From: an uncultured Prevotella sp.
Lineage (GTDB): Bacteria > Bacteroidota > Bacteroidia > Bacteroidales > Bacteroidaceae
NCBI GenBank assembly: GCA_900772835.1
Contig: CAAGSA010000037.1
Location: forward strand, 7,218-71,217
Length of the DNA stretch: 64,000 nucleotides
Direction of reading: 5' to 3'
How positions within the stretch are numbered: the stretch's first letter is position 1; each line of letters begins with the position of its first letter. The translations under genes and the position numbers were made by a program. Positions 1 through 8,521 of the stretch are shown piece by piece. Below the pieces are notes generated by a model. It saw nothing but the letters and a program-made list of their open reading frames with translations, searched no databases and was not told the origin of the DNA.

Positions 1-49
1 GGTTCTCCGACTTTTTTTTGTGCCATATATATTTAAATAGGTTAAAATA

Positions 50-80
50 TTTGCAGATAATGATTAATTGCTTAACTTTG
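50..80 (+). promoter_or_regulatory. Bacteroidetes-type promoter upstream of nhaD
   Basis: TTTG at 50-53 and TAACTTTG at 73-80 are separated by 19 bases, which matches the Bacteroidetes consensus TTTG-N19/20-TAnnTTTG. It would give an unusually long leader of about 360 bases before nhaD, filled by the AT-rich repeats at 181-395. Confidence 0.6.
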
Positions 81-180
81 CAAAGTCGATATGGCAAAGC
101 GTGGATTTACGCCTCTAAAGGCTGCCATACACGCCAAGACACGGCACAGACATATCCGATGAATTTACTTGAAGACAAAC

Positions 181-395
181 AGAGATATACTTAAAGACGA
201 AAAGACATGCATTTGAAGATACATGGATATGTATTTAAAGATACATAGATATGCATTTGAAAATACATCGATCTGCAGATTGACATATACCTAAAGATAC
301 ATAGATATTTACCTGTATATATTGACACACGCCTAAAGATACATACATATATACTTGTGTATATTGACATATACCTGCAGATATATGAATCTATG
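181..395. repeat. Imperfect AT-rich repeats in the nhaD leader
   Basis: About nine degenerate copies of a roughly 22-base unit resembling AGATACATAGATATGYATTT or its shorter variant follow one another between the nhaD promoter and the nhaD start. The copies are imperfect and the period drifts. The minus-strand reading frame across them is low complexity (Tyr, Ile, Cys rich) and is not a convincing gene. The role is unknown; it could affect leader RNA structure or simply be an expanding microsatellite-like tract. Confidence 0.6.
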
Positions 396-448
396 ACAAA
401 ACAAAAAGACAAATAACATAATGCACGTATTATAACCAAAAAAACAAG

Positions 449-1798
449 ATGACAACATTAACAATGTGTATCGTTGCAATCTTCGTTCTGGGCTATTTCT
501 TCATAGCCGTGGAGAGTGTGACGAAAGTGAACAAGGCAGCAGTCGCACTGCTGATGTTCGTGGGTTGCTGGACTATATTCATGCTCGACCCGGGACAGTA
601 TCTCGCAGCCGCCGTGGGCGACAAGGTTGGAACTGTGGTGAGCGAAACCATCGAGCACCACCTGGGCAGCACTGCCACTACACTATTTTTCCTTATGGGA
701 GCAATGACGATAGTGGAAGTGGTGGACCAGAACGGAGGATTCAACTTCGTGCGCGATCTGCTGAAGACGAAGAGCAAGAAGGCTCTGCTGTGGCGCATTG
801 CCTTCATGACGTTCATCCTCTCGGCAATCCTCGACAACCTGACCACGTCGATTGTGATGATAATGATCCTGCGCAAGCTCGTGAGCGACCACAAAGACCG
901 CATCATCTATGCTGCGCTCGTTGTTATCGCGGCAAACTCGGGTGGTGCGTTCTCACCCATCGGCGACGTAACCACCATCATGCTCTGGAACAAGGGTGTA
1001 ATCACGGCAGGCGGAGTGATAAAGGAGATAACGCTGCCTTCGCTCGTGTCGATGGTCATTCCGGCGCTCATCCTGTCGCTGTCGCTCAAGGGCGAACTTG
1101 CAGCAGCCGGCAAAGGCGCGGTGATGGCTGGCGGCGACTTTACCGACAGCCAGCGCAAGGTGGTGTTCGTTGTAGGCGTTGGCGGACTGATTTTCGTACC
1201 CGTCTTCAAGTCGATAACCCATCTGCCTCCGTTCGTTGGCATCCTGCTTATCCTCGGTCTGCTCTGGACCGTAACGGAGGTGTTCTACAGCCGTCTGCCG
1301 AACGTGCCCGACGAGGGTGGAATGCAGAAGCGCGTGACGAATATGCTCTCGCGCATCGATATGTCCACAATCCTCTTCTTCCTCGGCATTCTGATGGCTG
1401 TGGCATGTCTGGAAACCATCGGAGTGCTGACACAGCTCGGTCAGGGACTGAACGTATGGTTCGACGGCAACCACTATCTCGTTACGGGCATTATCGGTGT
1501 GCTGTCGAGCATCGTCGACAATGTGCCTCTCGTAGCCGGATGTATGGGCATGTATCCTGTTGACCCATCGCTGGGCGGCGACATGTCGGTTGACGGCATA
1601 TTCTGGCAGCTGCTTGCCTACTGTGCCGGTGTGGGTGGTTCGATGCTTATCATCGGCTCTGCCGCAGGAGTTGTCGTAATGGGCCTGGAGAAGATTTCCT
1701 TCGGCTGGTATATGAAGCGCATCTCATGGATTGCCTTCGTGGGCTATATTGCCGGCATCGCCGTATATTGGGTAGAGAAGGCGGTAATAGGACTTTAA
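449..1798 (+). CDS. nhaD: NhaD-family Na+/H+ antiporter
   Basis: A 449-residue, almost entirely hydrophobic protein with about 11-13 predicted membrane segments. It belongs to the NhaD branch of the ion-transporter superfamily, which exchanges cytoplasmic Na+ (or Li+) for protons at the inner membrane. The paired motifs typical of this family are present: LDNLTTSIVM around residues 128-137 and SSIVDNVPLVAG around residues 350-361, both with an Asp-Asn pair inside a membrane helix and thought to form the ion path. Length is normal for Bacteroidetes NhaD. The start chosen is the first ATG after a long AT-rich leader. It is monocistronic: a hairpin terminator follows about 80 bases after the stop. 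Confidence 0.9.
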   Translation: MTTLTMCIVAIFVLGYFFIAVESVTKVNKAAVALLMFVGCWTIFMLDPGQYLAAAVGDKVGTVVSETIEHHLGSTATTLFFLMGAMTIVEVVDQNGGFNFVRDLLKTKSKKALLWRIAFMTFILSAILDNLTTSIVMIMILRKLVSDHKDRIIYAALVVIAANSGGAFSPIGDVTTIMLWNKGVITAGGVIKEITLPSLVSMVIPALILSLSLKGELAAAGKGAVMAGGDFTDSQRKVVFVVGVGGLIFVPVFKSITHLPPFVGILLILGLLWTVTEVFYSRLPNVPDEGGMQKRVTNMLSRIDMSTILFFLGILMAVACLETIGVLTQLGQGLNVWFDGNHYLVTGIIGVLSSIVDNVPLVAGCMGMYPVDPSLGGDMSVDGIFWQLLAYCAGVGGSMLIIGSAAGVVVMGLEKISFGWYMKRISWIAFVGYIAGIAVYWVEKAVIGL

Positions 1799-1877
1799 AA
1801 TCCACAAGACTGCATAAAGCACAATAGTTCCGTATAGACAACATACGGCCACACAAAAAACTGTGTATACATATAGA

Positions 1878-1920
1878 TAAAGAGTTAAGGACCGCATGAA
1901 TCCTTAACTCTTTATTATTT
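1878..1920 (+). terminator. Terminator after nhaD
   Basis: Perfect inverted repeat TAAAGAGTTAAGGA (1878-1891) and TCCTTAACTCTTTA (901-914 of the same kb), with a 9-base loop and a T-rich run after it. The hairpin is AT-rich, but its position fits termination of nhaD. Confidence 0.7.
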
Positions 1921-2055
1921 ATAGTTTCCTCGATATATAATCTCCAATCCAAGCGTCCTCAATCAAAGCAACTGCGCCTTGATGCCCAACGACAATCCGA
2001 AGAGTAGGGAGAGAGCTGAAGTCCTTTTCGCCGAACGGCACTTCGTATGCACAAT

Positions 2056-2122
2056 TGTTAAAATCCTGTCAGTAATGTTTAAAATCCTGTCAGCAATGTT
2101 TAAAATTCGATGCCCGATGTTT
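2056..2122 (+). repeat. 21-base tandem repeat upstream of the sigma-54-like promoter
   Basis: Copies of TGTTTAAAATCCTGTCAGCAA begin at 2056 (20 bases, one T shorter), 2076 and 2097, and the next TGTTTA begins at 2118. The first two copies are nearly identical; the third keeps TGTTTAAAATTC and then diverges. A 21-base period is two helical turns, so repeated protein sites would lie on one face of the DNA. The array lies about 80-145 bases upstream of the sigma-54-like element at 2200, a usual place for enhancer-binding protein sites. Confidence 0.65.
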
Positions 2123-2199
2123 AATTTATTTGGCTTTTGCTGAAACAATGGCACAGTCGGCTGACATCACTGACAGTCAACACATTACACCACACACAA

Positions 2200-2215
2200 T
2201 GGCACACTTATTGCA
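2200..2215 (+). promoter_or_regulatory. Sigma-54 (RpoN)-type promoter for hsp20
   Basis: TGGCAC (2200-2205), five bases, then TTGCA (2211-2215). This matches the -24/-12 consensus TGGCAC-N5-TTGC exactly. It would start RNA near 2226 and give a leader of about 160 bases before the heat shock gene. No good TAnnTTTG element was seen nearby. Confidence 0.6.
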
Positions 2216-2384
2216 CTACATCAAGTGAAAGCCGAAGCCCGAAGGGCGGAGGGGGAGAGCGAAAGCACCGCCCCAGACCAGCAAGGCAGCCCTTTCAACA
2301 GAACATTTATCAACAAACAGAAATCCCGAGGGAGGCTGAAGCCGAACAGAGGACAAGAAAAATATAATCAGGAGGTTTTTAATT

Positions 2385-2831
2385 ATGTTGTTAGCTCGCA
2401 GAAACAATAATCAGAATTGGTTGACGAATTGGTTTGACGACGATTTCTTTGATTCAGCTCTTATGCCACGTATGAATGCCACTGCACCGGCAGTGAACGT
2501 GAAGGAGACGGCAAGAGAGTATACGATGGAAGTAGCAGTGCCTGGACTCAAGAAAGAATGGGTACGCATGCACATCGACAATGAGGGCAACCTCAATCTC
2601 GCCATCGAGAACAAACTTGAGCACAAGGAGGAAGAGAAGGGCGACGAGAAGCGCGCACGCTATCTGCGCCGCGAGTTCTCATACAGCAATTACGAGCAGA
2701 CCTACGCTCTGCCTGAGAATGCCGACCGCGACAATATCAGCGCAAAGGTTGCCGACGGTGTGCTCACCGTGGTTATCCCAAAGCAGCTCAAGGAAGAGCA
2801 GAAGACTGTGAAGAGTATAGAAATCAAATAA
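2385..2831 (+). CDS. Small heat shock protein (Hsp20/alpha-crystallin family)
   Basis: A 148-residue ATP-independent holdase that keeps unfolded proteins soluble in the cytoplasm for refolding by DnaK/ClpB. The alpha-crystallin domain spans about residues 33-135, preceded by a short aromatic N-terminal arm (NWLTNWFDDDFFD) and followed by a short C-terminal tail ending in the I-x-I-type SIEIK. The family signature A-x-GVL is seen as ADGVLTVVIPK at 123-133. The start is fixed by an AGGAGG Shine-Dalgarno at 2370-2375, ten bases before the ATG. That is unusually strong for this phylum and suggests high translation. Control is probably through the sigma-54-like promoter at 2200. A strong terminator follows. 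Confidence 0.95.
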   Translation: MLLARRNNNQNWLTNWFDDDFFDSALMPRMNATAPAVNVKETAREYTMEVAVPGLKKEWVRMHIDNEGNLNLAIENKLEHKEEEKGDEKRARYLRREFSYSNYEQTYALPENADRDNISAKVADGVLTVVIPKQLKEEQKTVKSIEIK

Positions 2832-2862
2832 CCGCAGAGGTTGAACATCATTGAATAATCAG

Positions 2863-2910
2863 AACAGGAAGGAAACCGTTTCTTTATAGTTTCCCTCCTG
2901 TTTTTTTTTG
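2863..2910 (+). terminator. Terminator after hsp20
   Basis: The arms AACAGGAAGGAAAC and GTTTCCCTCCTGTT are separated by about 12 bases and followed by a run of nine T. This is a typical intrinsic terminator. Confidence 0.85.
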
Positions 2911-3022
2911 CCATCCACACAAAGGGCAACAAGAACAATATGCGAATCATTACAGGTCCACGCTATCACTTTGCAGCGACTTATACTAAAACACATTATT
3001 ATTTGCAATTATCTCGGTTTTA

Positions 3023-3054
3023 TTTGCACCATTTAAAAATATTACATACTTTTG
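3023..3054 (+). promoter_or_regulatory. Promoter for the large surface protein
   Basis: TTTG at 3023-3026 and TACTTTTG at 3047-3054 with 20 bases between them match the Bacteroidetes promoter consensus. The gene begins 47 bases further on. Confidence 0.7.
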
Positions 3055-3101
3055 CTGACAGTTGAACGATTACTATAATTCAATAATATATGTTATAGCT
3101 T

Positions 3102-6100
3102 ATGAAAAACAGACTGAACCTCATAGTTACAGGAGCTACAGCGGCAATGCTTTTGATGCCGATGAAGACCGATGCACAAAAACTGGAAACGGGGCTGCGC
3201 AGATCCATACCGACATCCGTGGCACAGCAGTTCATGAAGACCACTCCTGCCACCAGACTGCACCACCTGAGTGCCGACGGCGCCATCGCGTCAACGGTCG
3301 CCGAGCCGACTGTGCCGCCAGGAACCACAGGCGCACCGACGGGCAGGAAACAGCCAGGCAGTATGGCGAAGGCTGCCTCCAGAGCAAATGCCGGTACCGT
3401 GGCTCCGCCATACTTCGAGGGCTTCGACACGGAGGAGGCACTCGCCGACTTCACCATTATCGACAGCAACAACGATGACAACACATGGGAATACTTTGCC
3501 GGCGACAACAACAGCTACGTGAAATACGGATACAGTTCGGCAAACAAAGCCGATGACTGGCTCATCACTCCTGCCATCAGGGTAGAGAAGGGCAAGGCAT
3601 ACGTTGTGAAGTTCAAGGCGAGATCGAACATAACCTACTATATGGAGCGTCTTGAAGTGAAATACGGCAAGGGGAACACTGTCGCCGCCATGACGCATGA
3701 GCTGTTGCCGGCTACCGATCTCGCGGGCGAAGGCTTCGTGGAATACTCGAAGGAGATACAAGCCACAGAGGACGGCACGCTCCACATCGGATTCCACGCC
3801 ATCAGCGACGCCAACAGATACAGCCTCGACCTCGACGACATCAGCGTGGACGTGGGACTGGCATCCACGGCTCCTGATGCCGTGGACGACCTCGTGGCTA
3901 CGGCTGGCGACAGGGGCGCGAAGAGCGTGACACTGACGTTCACCGCACCGTCGAAGTCGATCAACGGCTCTGCCCTCTCGGGCAAGGTGAACCTCAAGCT
4001 CTACCGCGACGGCGAGATGATAAAGGAGTTCAACGACGTTGCCGCTGGTTCAAAGCAGACATACACGGATGCCGATGCCAAGGAGGGACTCAACAGCTAC
4101 TGCCTGAGCACGGAGAATGCCGACGGCGCGGGACGCACGTCACAGCCGGTGAAGGTATACGTGGGTGTGGACAAGCCCACATACCCGGATGTTTTTGTGG
4201 CAGACAACATCACCTCCGTAGCCGTGTCGTGGACCGACAAGGAGAGAGGCGTGAACGGCGGATATGTGGACAGGGACAAGCTGGCACACAAGTTCTATAC
4301 TCTCGAGGACGGTTCTTCCGGTCTGACCCCCAATCTCGAAGCCGAAATCCCGGCAGGAAAGAATACCTACGAAATGGACTGCATTACGAACGAGGGCGAA
4401 CAAGAACTGGTGCGCTTCGGCGTGTCGGCAGTGAGCAACGGCACGGAAAGCGCCATCGGCATCTCGCCGGCAATGATTGTGGGCAAGCCCTACGACGTTC
4501 CGTTCTTTGAGAGTGTGGCCGGCGGAGACCTGATGAACGACATGTGGTGGGTGCTCTCCGACAGATTCACTCTGGGCGAAGCCAGACCGTCGTCCGACGG
4601 CGACGACGGATGCATAGCAATGATAAGCGGTGCCGACGACGGCTACGGAATGCTCGGAAGCGGAAAGATAAACATAGCCGGAACGAACGACCCCACGCTC
4701 ATCTTCAGCCACATGGCAAAGGCAGGCAGCAACGCCAGGATTGTGGTTTCGGTGCAGAAGCCCGACGGCACGGTGGAAGACCTTAAAATCGTCAACGCCG
4801 ATGCCGACGACGGTAAATGGACACGCGAGACAATAAAGCTGAAGCAGGAATACACCTCGCTGCCATACATCATACTGCGGTTCACGGGCATGGCGAAGAA
4901 CGAGCAGGTGATTCTGCTCGACGAGTTCTACGTGCGCGACGTATACGAGACCGACCTCTCTCTGGCCGACATCGCCGCTCCAGCCAGGATGAAGAAGGGC
5001 GAGACAGCCAAGGTGAACGTCAGCGTGTGCAACTTCGGCAGCAGGAACGCGAAGGACTACACAGTGAAGTTCTATGCCGGCGGTCAGCTCGCCGACAGCA
5101 AGAAGGAAACCGCCGAACTCGCCCCCTATGAGACGAAGACCTACTCCTTCCAGTACGCTTCAAACGTTATGATACAGGAAAGCTCCATCGAGCTGAAGGC
5201 AGAAGTGGAATTCGCCGAAGACCAGAACCCGGAGGACAACACGAAGACAGCGACCGTGGAATTCAGCATTTCCGACAAGCCGCGCCCGGCAGACGTGACG
5301 GCTACGGACAACGGCTGCGGCAGAGTGAGCGTGAAGTGGAGTGCCGCTACGGAAACGGCAACAAGCGTGGAGGAGGACTTCGAGAGCTACAACTCGTGGA
5401 TCAAGGACGAAATCGGCAACTGGACCGGAGTGGTGGGTTCCTCCACACCGGAGAACGCCAAGACGAGCGGACTGTTCCTGACCTTCGCCTATCCGGGCCA
5501 GGGCAGCAGGTTCGCATTCACCGTGGTGGATCCGCTGAACAACTGGATAACTGAAACCATGCTTGGGAATACACCGGCACTGAAGGCGCACTCGGGCGAT
5601 AAATACATAGCATCGTTCCAGAAGTTCAACGGCGACCCCTTCGGCGAAGACTTCTACGATGCCGACAACTGGATCATCAGCCCGTCGCTGAGCGGAAACA
5701 GACAGACCGTCTCGTTCTGGGTTTCCAATCTCAACGACGGATACTCCACGTATCCCGAAACGTTCGACGTGATGTACTCCAAGGAGGGTCCCCACGTGGA
5801 CAAGTTCGTGAAGATAGGCAAGGGCCATACCGTGAGCAGCGGCAAATGGACAGAAGTGAGAGTGGAAATCCCTGAAGGCTCCACACGCTTCGCCATACAC
5901 CAGAACACGAAGAAGGTGGACAACTTCATGTTCATGCTCGACGACTTCAAGTATGAAGCTGGCTCCGGCAAGATTATTGGCTACAGGATATACCGCGACG
6001 GCACACTGCTGAATACCGTGGATGCCGACAAGACTGAATTCACCGACGAAACGGCAGGCATGGGCAAGACGTACGTCTACGGCGTGACGGCTCTCTATGG

Positions 6101-6293
6101 CGAAGGCGAATCGGAAACAGCCGTTGCAGAAGCAATCACGACCGGCATCAAGACAGCGGAGACAGCCGGCGCAACATCTTCATACGACGTGTTCACCATC
6201 GACGGCAGACTCATAGGCAGGGGTATGAAGACGCTGAAGAACCTGAAGAACGGTTCCTACATCATCAACAACCAGAAGGTTATAGTGGAATAA
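3102..6293 (+). CDS. Large secreted multidomain protein (choice-of-anchor J, Fn3 and CARDB-like domains)
   Basis: 1063 residues with a signal peptide (about 1-25, ending near TDA-QK). Three regions resemble choice-of-anchor J/cleaved-adhesin beta-sandwich domains: about 104-250 (opens with PPYFEGFDTEE, contains ADDWLITPAI), about 465-615 (VPFFESVAGGDL) and about 735-935 (contains DNWIISPSL). They are joined by fibronectin III-like segments (about 255-350, and near the C-terminus with GYRIYRDG) and one CARDB-like segment (about 620-710). The last 40 residues (YDVFTIDGRLIGRG...YIINNQKVIVE) form a sorting-tail-like module. It is probably exported and kept at the cell surface, where such domains bind glycans or proteins; no catalytic site is seen. 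It is a close structural relative of the protein at 19689-21812. Confidence 0.75.
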   Translation: MKNRLNLIVTGATAAMLLMPMKTDAQKLETGLRRSIPTSVAQQFMKTTPATRLHHLSADGAIASTVAEPTVPPGTTGAPTGRKQPGSMAKAASRANAGTVAPPYFEGFDTEEALADFTIIDSNNDDNTWEYFAGDNNSYVKYGYSSANKADDWLITPAIRVEKGKAYVVKFKARSNITYYMERLEVKYGKGNTVAAMTHELLPATDLAGEGFVEYSKEIQATEDGTLHIGFHAISDANRYSLDLDDISVDVGLASTAPDAVDDLVATAGDRGAKSVTLTFTAPSKSINGSALSGKVNLKLYRDGEMIKEFNDVAAGSKQTYTDADAKEGLNSYCLSTENADGAGRTSQPVKVYVGVDKPTYPDVFVADNITSVAVSWTDKERGVNGGYVDRDKLAHKFYTLEDGSSGLTPNLEAEIPAGKNTYEMDCITNEGEQELVRFGVSAVSNGTESAIGISPAMIVGKPYDVPFFESVAGGDLMNDMWWVLSDRFTLGEARPSSDGDDGCIAMISGADDGYGMLGSGKINIAGTNDPTLIFSHMAKAGSNARIVVSVQKPDGTVEDLKIVNADADDGKWTRETIKLKQEYTSLPYIILRFTGMAKNEQVILLDEFYVRDVYETDLSLADIAAPARMKKGETAKVNVSVCNFGSRNAKDYTVKFYAGGQLADSKKETAELAPYETKTYSFQYASNVMIQESSIELKAEVEFAEDQNPEDNTKTATVEFSISDKPRPADVTATDNGCGRVSVKWSAATETATSVEEDFESYNSWIKDEIGNWTGVVGSSTPENAKTSGLFLTFAYPGQGSRFAFTVVDPLNNWITETMLGNTPALKAHSGDKYIASFQKFNGDPFGEDFYDADNWIISPSLSGNRQTVSFWVSNLNDGYSTYPETFDVMYSKEGPHVDKFVKIGKGHTVSSGKWTEVRVEIPEGSTRFAIHQNTKKVDNFMFMLDDFKYEAGSGKIIGYRIYRDGTLLNTVDADKTEFTDETAGMGKTYVYGVTALYGEGESETAVAEAITTGIKTAETAGATSSYDVFTIDGRLIGRGMKTLKNLKNGSYIINNQKVIVE

Positions 6294-6338
6294 CCCGCCA
6301 CACACGGCAGTCTGCCAGCAACACGCGCATACAGCAAG

Positions 6339-6380
6339 GCCACATCCGTCGGGAAGAGGAAGACGGGTGTGGCTTTTTTA
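6339..6380 (+). terminator. Terminator after the large surface protein
   Basis: GCCACATCCGTC (6339-6350) pairs with GACGGGTGTGGC (6362-6373) with one G-T pair, followed by a T run. Confidence 0.85.
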
Positions 6381-6432
6381 TCTTCCACCCACACAGCAGT
6401 TTGACGACAATAAAAGCCCCGGTTAAACATTC

Positions 6433-6873
6433 ATTAACACTCGCGGTGTCTCCAAATGTTAAATCCGAGGGCCGCAGACGCTCTGAGAATCGCGTATTTG
6501 CGAAAAAAAGAATTTCGGTACGGAAAAACGCCAAAAAATCACGATTCGCATAACTACTTATTAATCAATACAATACAAATCCCACTACTGGAAAAGCATA
6601 CGGAAAACCACGCCGTTCAATATGAACTCTTTAACCGTTCTATATGAACGACTTCAAAGTTTGTGATGAAAACATAGGGGTGAGGTGTGCTCCTGAGGGC
6701 GTATTCTGCGCTTTTGTCATTCAAACGGCTACATTTTCAGAGTATTCTCATCATCCCCTTTAGCGCGGAATCCCCCCAATCGGCAATAACGGTATACAAG
6801 AGTAATCAACAATGTAAAGAATTTTGTTTTGTGCGTGTTAAATCAACCGCGGAGAATTGTGAAAGAATGTTAT
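6433..6873 (+). repeat. Dispersed intergenic element, copy A
   Basis: About 440 bases, related without net gaps over most of their length to 45098-45540. Shared blocks are GACGCTCTGAGAATCG (6477-6492), CTTTAACCGTTC (6629-6640), AGTTTGTGATGAAAA (6658-6672), GCTACATT (6728-6735) and AATGTAAAGAATTTTGTTTT (6811-6830). Block-to-block distances from the first to the second, third and last are the same in both copies (152, 29 and 153 bases). A hairpin around CTTTAACC is present but imperfect here. The only frame, at 6456-6647, encodes an unconvincing 63-residue product. Together with its flanks it accounts for the gene-free stretch between 6294 and 7066. Confidence 0.75.
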
Positions 6874-7007
6874 TTTTTTACCGTACATCTGCCGCACAGC
6901 CCGAAACGTCGGTGGCGGATTCCGTATAACCCCATCGCTTAATCACGCTTTCTGCCATCCCCAGAAAGCAAGCTGAACGGCAAAGATAATTATATTGGGC
7001 AAAACAC

Positions 7008-7038
7008 ATTGCTTCTTGGGGTTTTATTCGTAAATTTG
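7008..7038 (+). promoter_or_regulatory. Promoter for fabK
   Basis: ATTG at 7008-7011 and TAAATTTG at 7031-7038 are separated by 19 bases. The -7 element fits the consensus and the -33 element is one base off. The fabK start is 28 bases downstream. Confidence 0.6.
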
Positions 7039-7066
7039 CACGGACATTAAATTCAAGGAACAGAAT

Positions 7067-8002
7067 ATGGAAAACAGAATAACAAAGCTTTTCGGAATAA
7101 AATATCCGATCATACAGGGAGGAATGGTATGGTGCAGCGGCTGGAGACTCGCTGCCGCAGTGAGCAACGCCGGCGGACTGGGACTGCTCGGAGCCGGCTC
7201 CATGCACCCCGAAACCCTGAAGGAGCACATACAGAAGATGAAGGCAGCCACCCAAAAGCCGTGGGGCATCAACGTGCCGCTGATGTATCCCGAAATCGAC
7301 ACGCTTATGAAGATGATCGTGGAGGAGGGAGTGAAGATCGTGTTCACGTCGGCAGGCAGCCCGAAGAAATACACACAGATGCTGCACGAGGCAGGAGTGA
7401 CCGTGGTACACGTGGTGTCGAGCAGCAAGTTCGCGCGCAAGTGCGAGGAGGCAGGCGTAGACGCAGTGGTGGCCGAAGGCTTCGAGGCAGGAGGCCACAA
7501 CGGAAGGGAGGAGACCACGACGATGGCGCTCATACCGCAGGTGAGGAAAGCCACAGCGCTGCCCCTTATAGCAGCCGGCGGAATAGCATCGGGCCAGGCC
7601 ATGCTCGCCGCCGTGGCACTGGGAGCAGAGGGGGTGCAGTGCGGCACAGTGTTCGCCATGAGCCAGGAAAGCTCAGCCTCAGAAGCATTCAAGCAGCGCT
7701 GCGCACAGCTCGAGGAGGGCGACACGATGCTCTGCCTGAAGAAGATAGCCCCCACCCGACTGATAAAGAACAAGCTCTACGACACGATAAAGGATGCCGA
7801 AGACAAGGGTGCCGCAGCCGACGAACTCAGAGAAATACTGGGCAAGGCGGCATCGAAGAGAGGCATCTTCGAAGGCGACCTGGACAGCGGCGAGCTCGAG
7901 ATAGGACAGGTGGCATCAGCCATCAAGGAAATAGAGACAGCAGAGAGCATCATCGGAAGAATGATGGCGGAATACGAGGAAACAAGAATGAAACTTGTCT
8001 GA
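7067..8002 (+). CDS. fabK: Enoyl-[acyl-carrier-protein] reductase II (FabK-type flavoenzyme)
   Basis: 311 residues of the nitronate monooxygenase/FabK TIM-barrel family. FabK uses FMN and NAD(P)H to reduce the trans-2-enoyl-ACP double bond, the last step of each fatty acid elongation cycle in the cytoplasm. The N-terminal KYPIIQGGMVWCSGWRLAAAV and the flavin-site EGFEAGGHNGR (about 145-155) are typical, followed by PLIAAGGIASG and GAEGVQCGT for phosphate binding. Overall pattern and length suit FabK better than nitronate monooxygenase, but sequence alone does not separate the two with certainty. It stands alone behind its own promoter. Confidence 0.85.
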   Translation: MENRITKLFGIKYPIIQGGMVWCSGWRLAAAVSNAGGLGLLGAGSMHPETLKEHIQKMKAATQKPWGINVPLMYPEIDTLMKMIVEEGVKIVFTSAGSPKKYTQMLHEAGVTVVHVVSSSKFARKCEEAGVDAVVAEGFEAGGHNGREETTTMALIPQVRKATALPLIAAGGIASGQAMLAAVALGAEGVQCGTVFAMSQESSASEAFKQRCAQLEEGDTMLCLKKIAPTRLIKNKLYDTIKDAEDKGAAADELREILGKAASKRGIFEGDLDSGELEIGQVASAIKEIETAESIIGRMMAEYEETRMKLV

Positions 8003-8050
8003 ATTCTCGCTTTTTAACGCTTACTTATAATGCGTATGGAAATAATTTGC

Positions 8051-8058
8051 TACATTTG
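8051..8058 (+). promoter_or_regulatory. -7 element for the Imm51-like/dxs/trk operon
   Basis: TACATTTG at 8051-8058 fits TAnnTTTG. No clear TTTG lies at the expected distance upstream, so only the -7 part is supported. The first gene begins 36 bases later. Confidence 0.5.
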
Positions 8059-8093
8059 CAAACTGTACGCATTATAAATGGTAAAAAAGATAT

Positions 8094-8510
8094 ATGGGAA
8101 ATATTTTAAAGGCGTTGAAGAAAAAACTTTCACGCCGAAAACGCAGTGCCGACAACGACGGCATGCTGGAGGTGGTGGAAGACAGTCCGTATTACCCGTT
8201 CAGCATCAGGAATGATGACAATGGGGAATACACGGTGTCGCTCAACGCTGAAGACGAATACAAGACTGACGAATTTGAAGACAATGAGCTCCTTGGCAAC
8301 GGATACGACTGGGAACGCCTTGCCAAGGAGTTTATACGCACCGAAATGCCCGAGGCAGAAGACGAGATAAAATTCGACCCCGAGGCAGACAAGTTCTTCG
8401 CATATTCGGAAAATGAGGAAATGCTGAGGCGTTTCGTCATGGCACTGAAGAACGCATGCGAAGACGACAAAAAGCTTGAAAGCCTGATAAGGAATATTGG
8501 CGAAGAGTAA
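8094..8510 (+). CDS. Small acidic protein resembling immunity protein 51 (Imm51)
   Basis: 138 residues, with a basic N-terminal stretch ([13 protein letters not shown]) and then strongly acidic. The part from [13 protein letters not shown] (about 65-77) through [17 protein letters not shown] to a helical end ([22 protein letters not shown]) resembles the Imm51 family found beside polymorphic toxins. I judge this from remembered family pattern only. No toxin gene is adjacent. The gene lies 11 bases upstream of dxs and is probably co-transcribed with it, so in this setting it may be a housekeeping relative of the family rather than an antitoxin. It has no signal peptide or membrane segment and is presumably cytoplasmic. 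Confidence 0.6.
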   Translation: MGNILKALKKKLSRRKRSADNDGMLEVVEDSPYYPFSIRNDDNGEYTVSLNAEDEYKTDEFEDNELLGNGYDWERLAKEFIRTEMPEAEDEIKFDPEADKFFAYSENEEMLRRFVMALKNACEDDKKLESLIRNIGEE

Positions 8511-8521
8511 ATCTATTTATA

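Noticed and set aside
191..439. An 82-codon minus-strand frame at the left end
   Set aside because: It runs through degenerate AT-rich repeats and encodes a low-complexity Tyr/Ile/Cys string with no family match or promoter.
2137..2410. Short plus-strand frames before hsp20
   Set aside because: They overlap the sigma-54-like promoter and the hsp20 leader and have no family or plausible start signals; the Shine-Dalgarno at 2370 belongs to hsp20.
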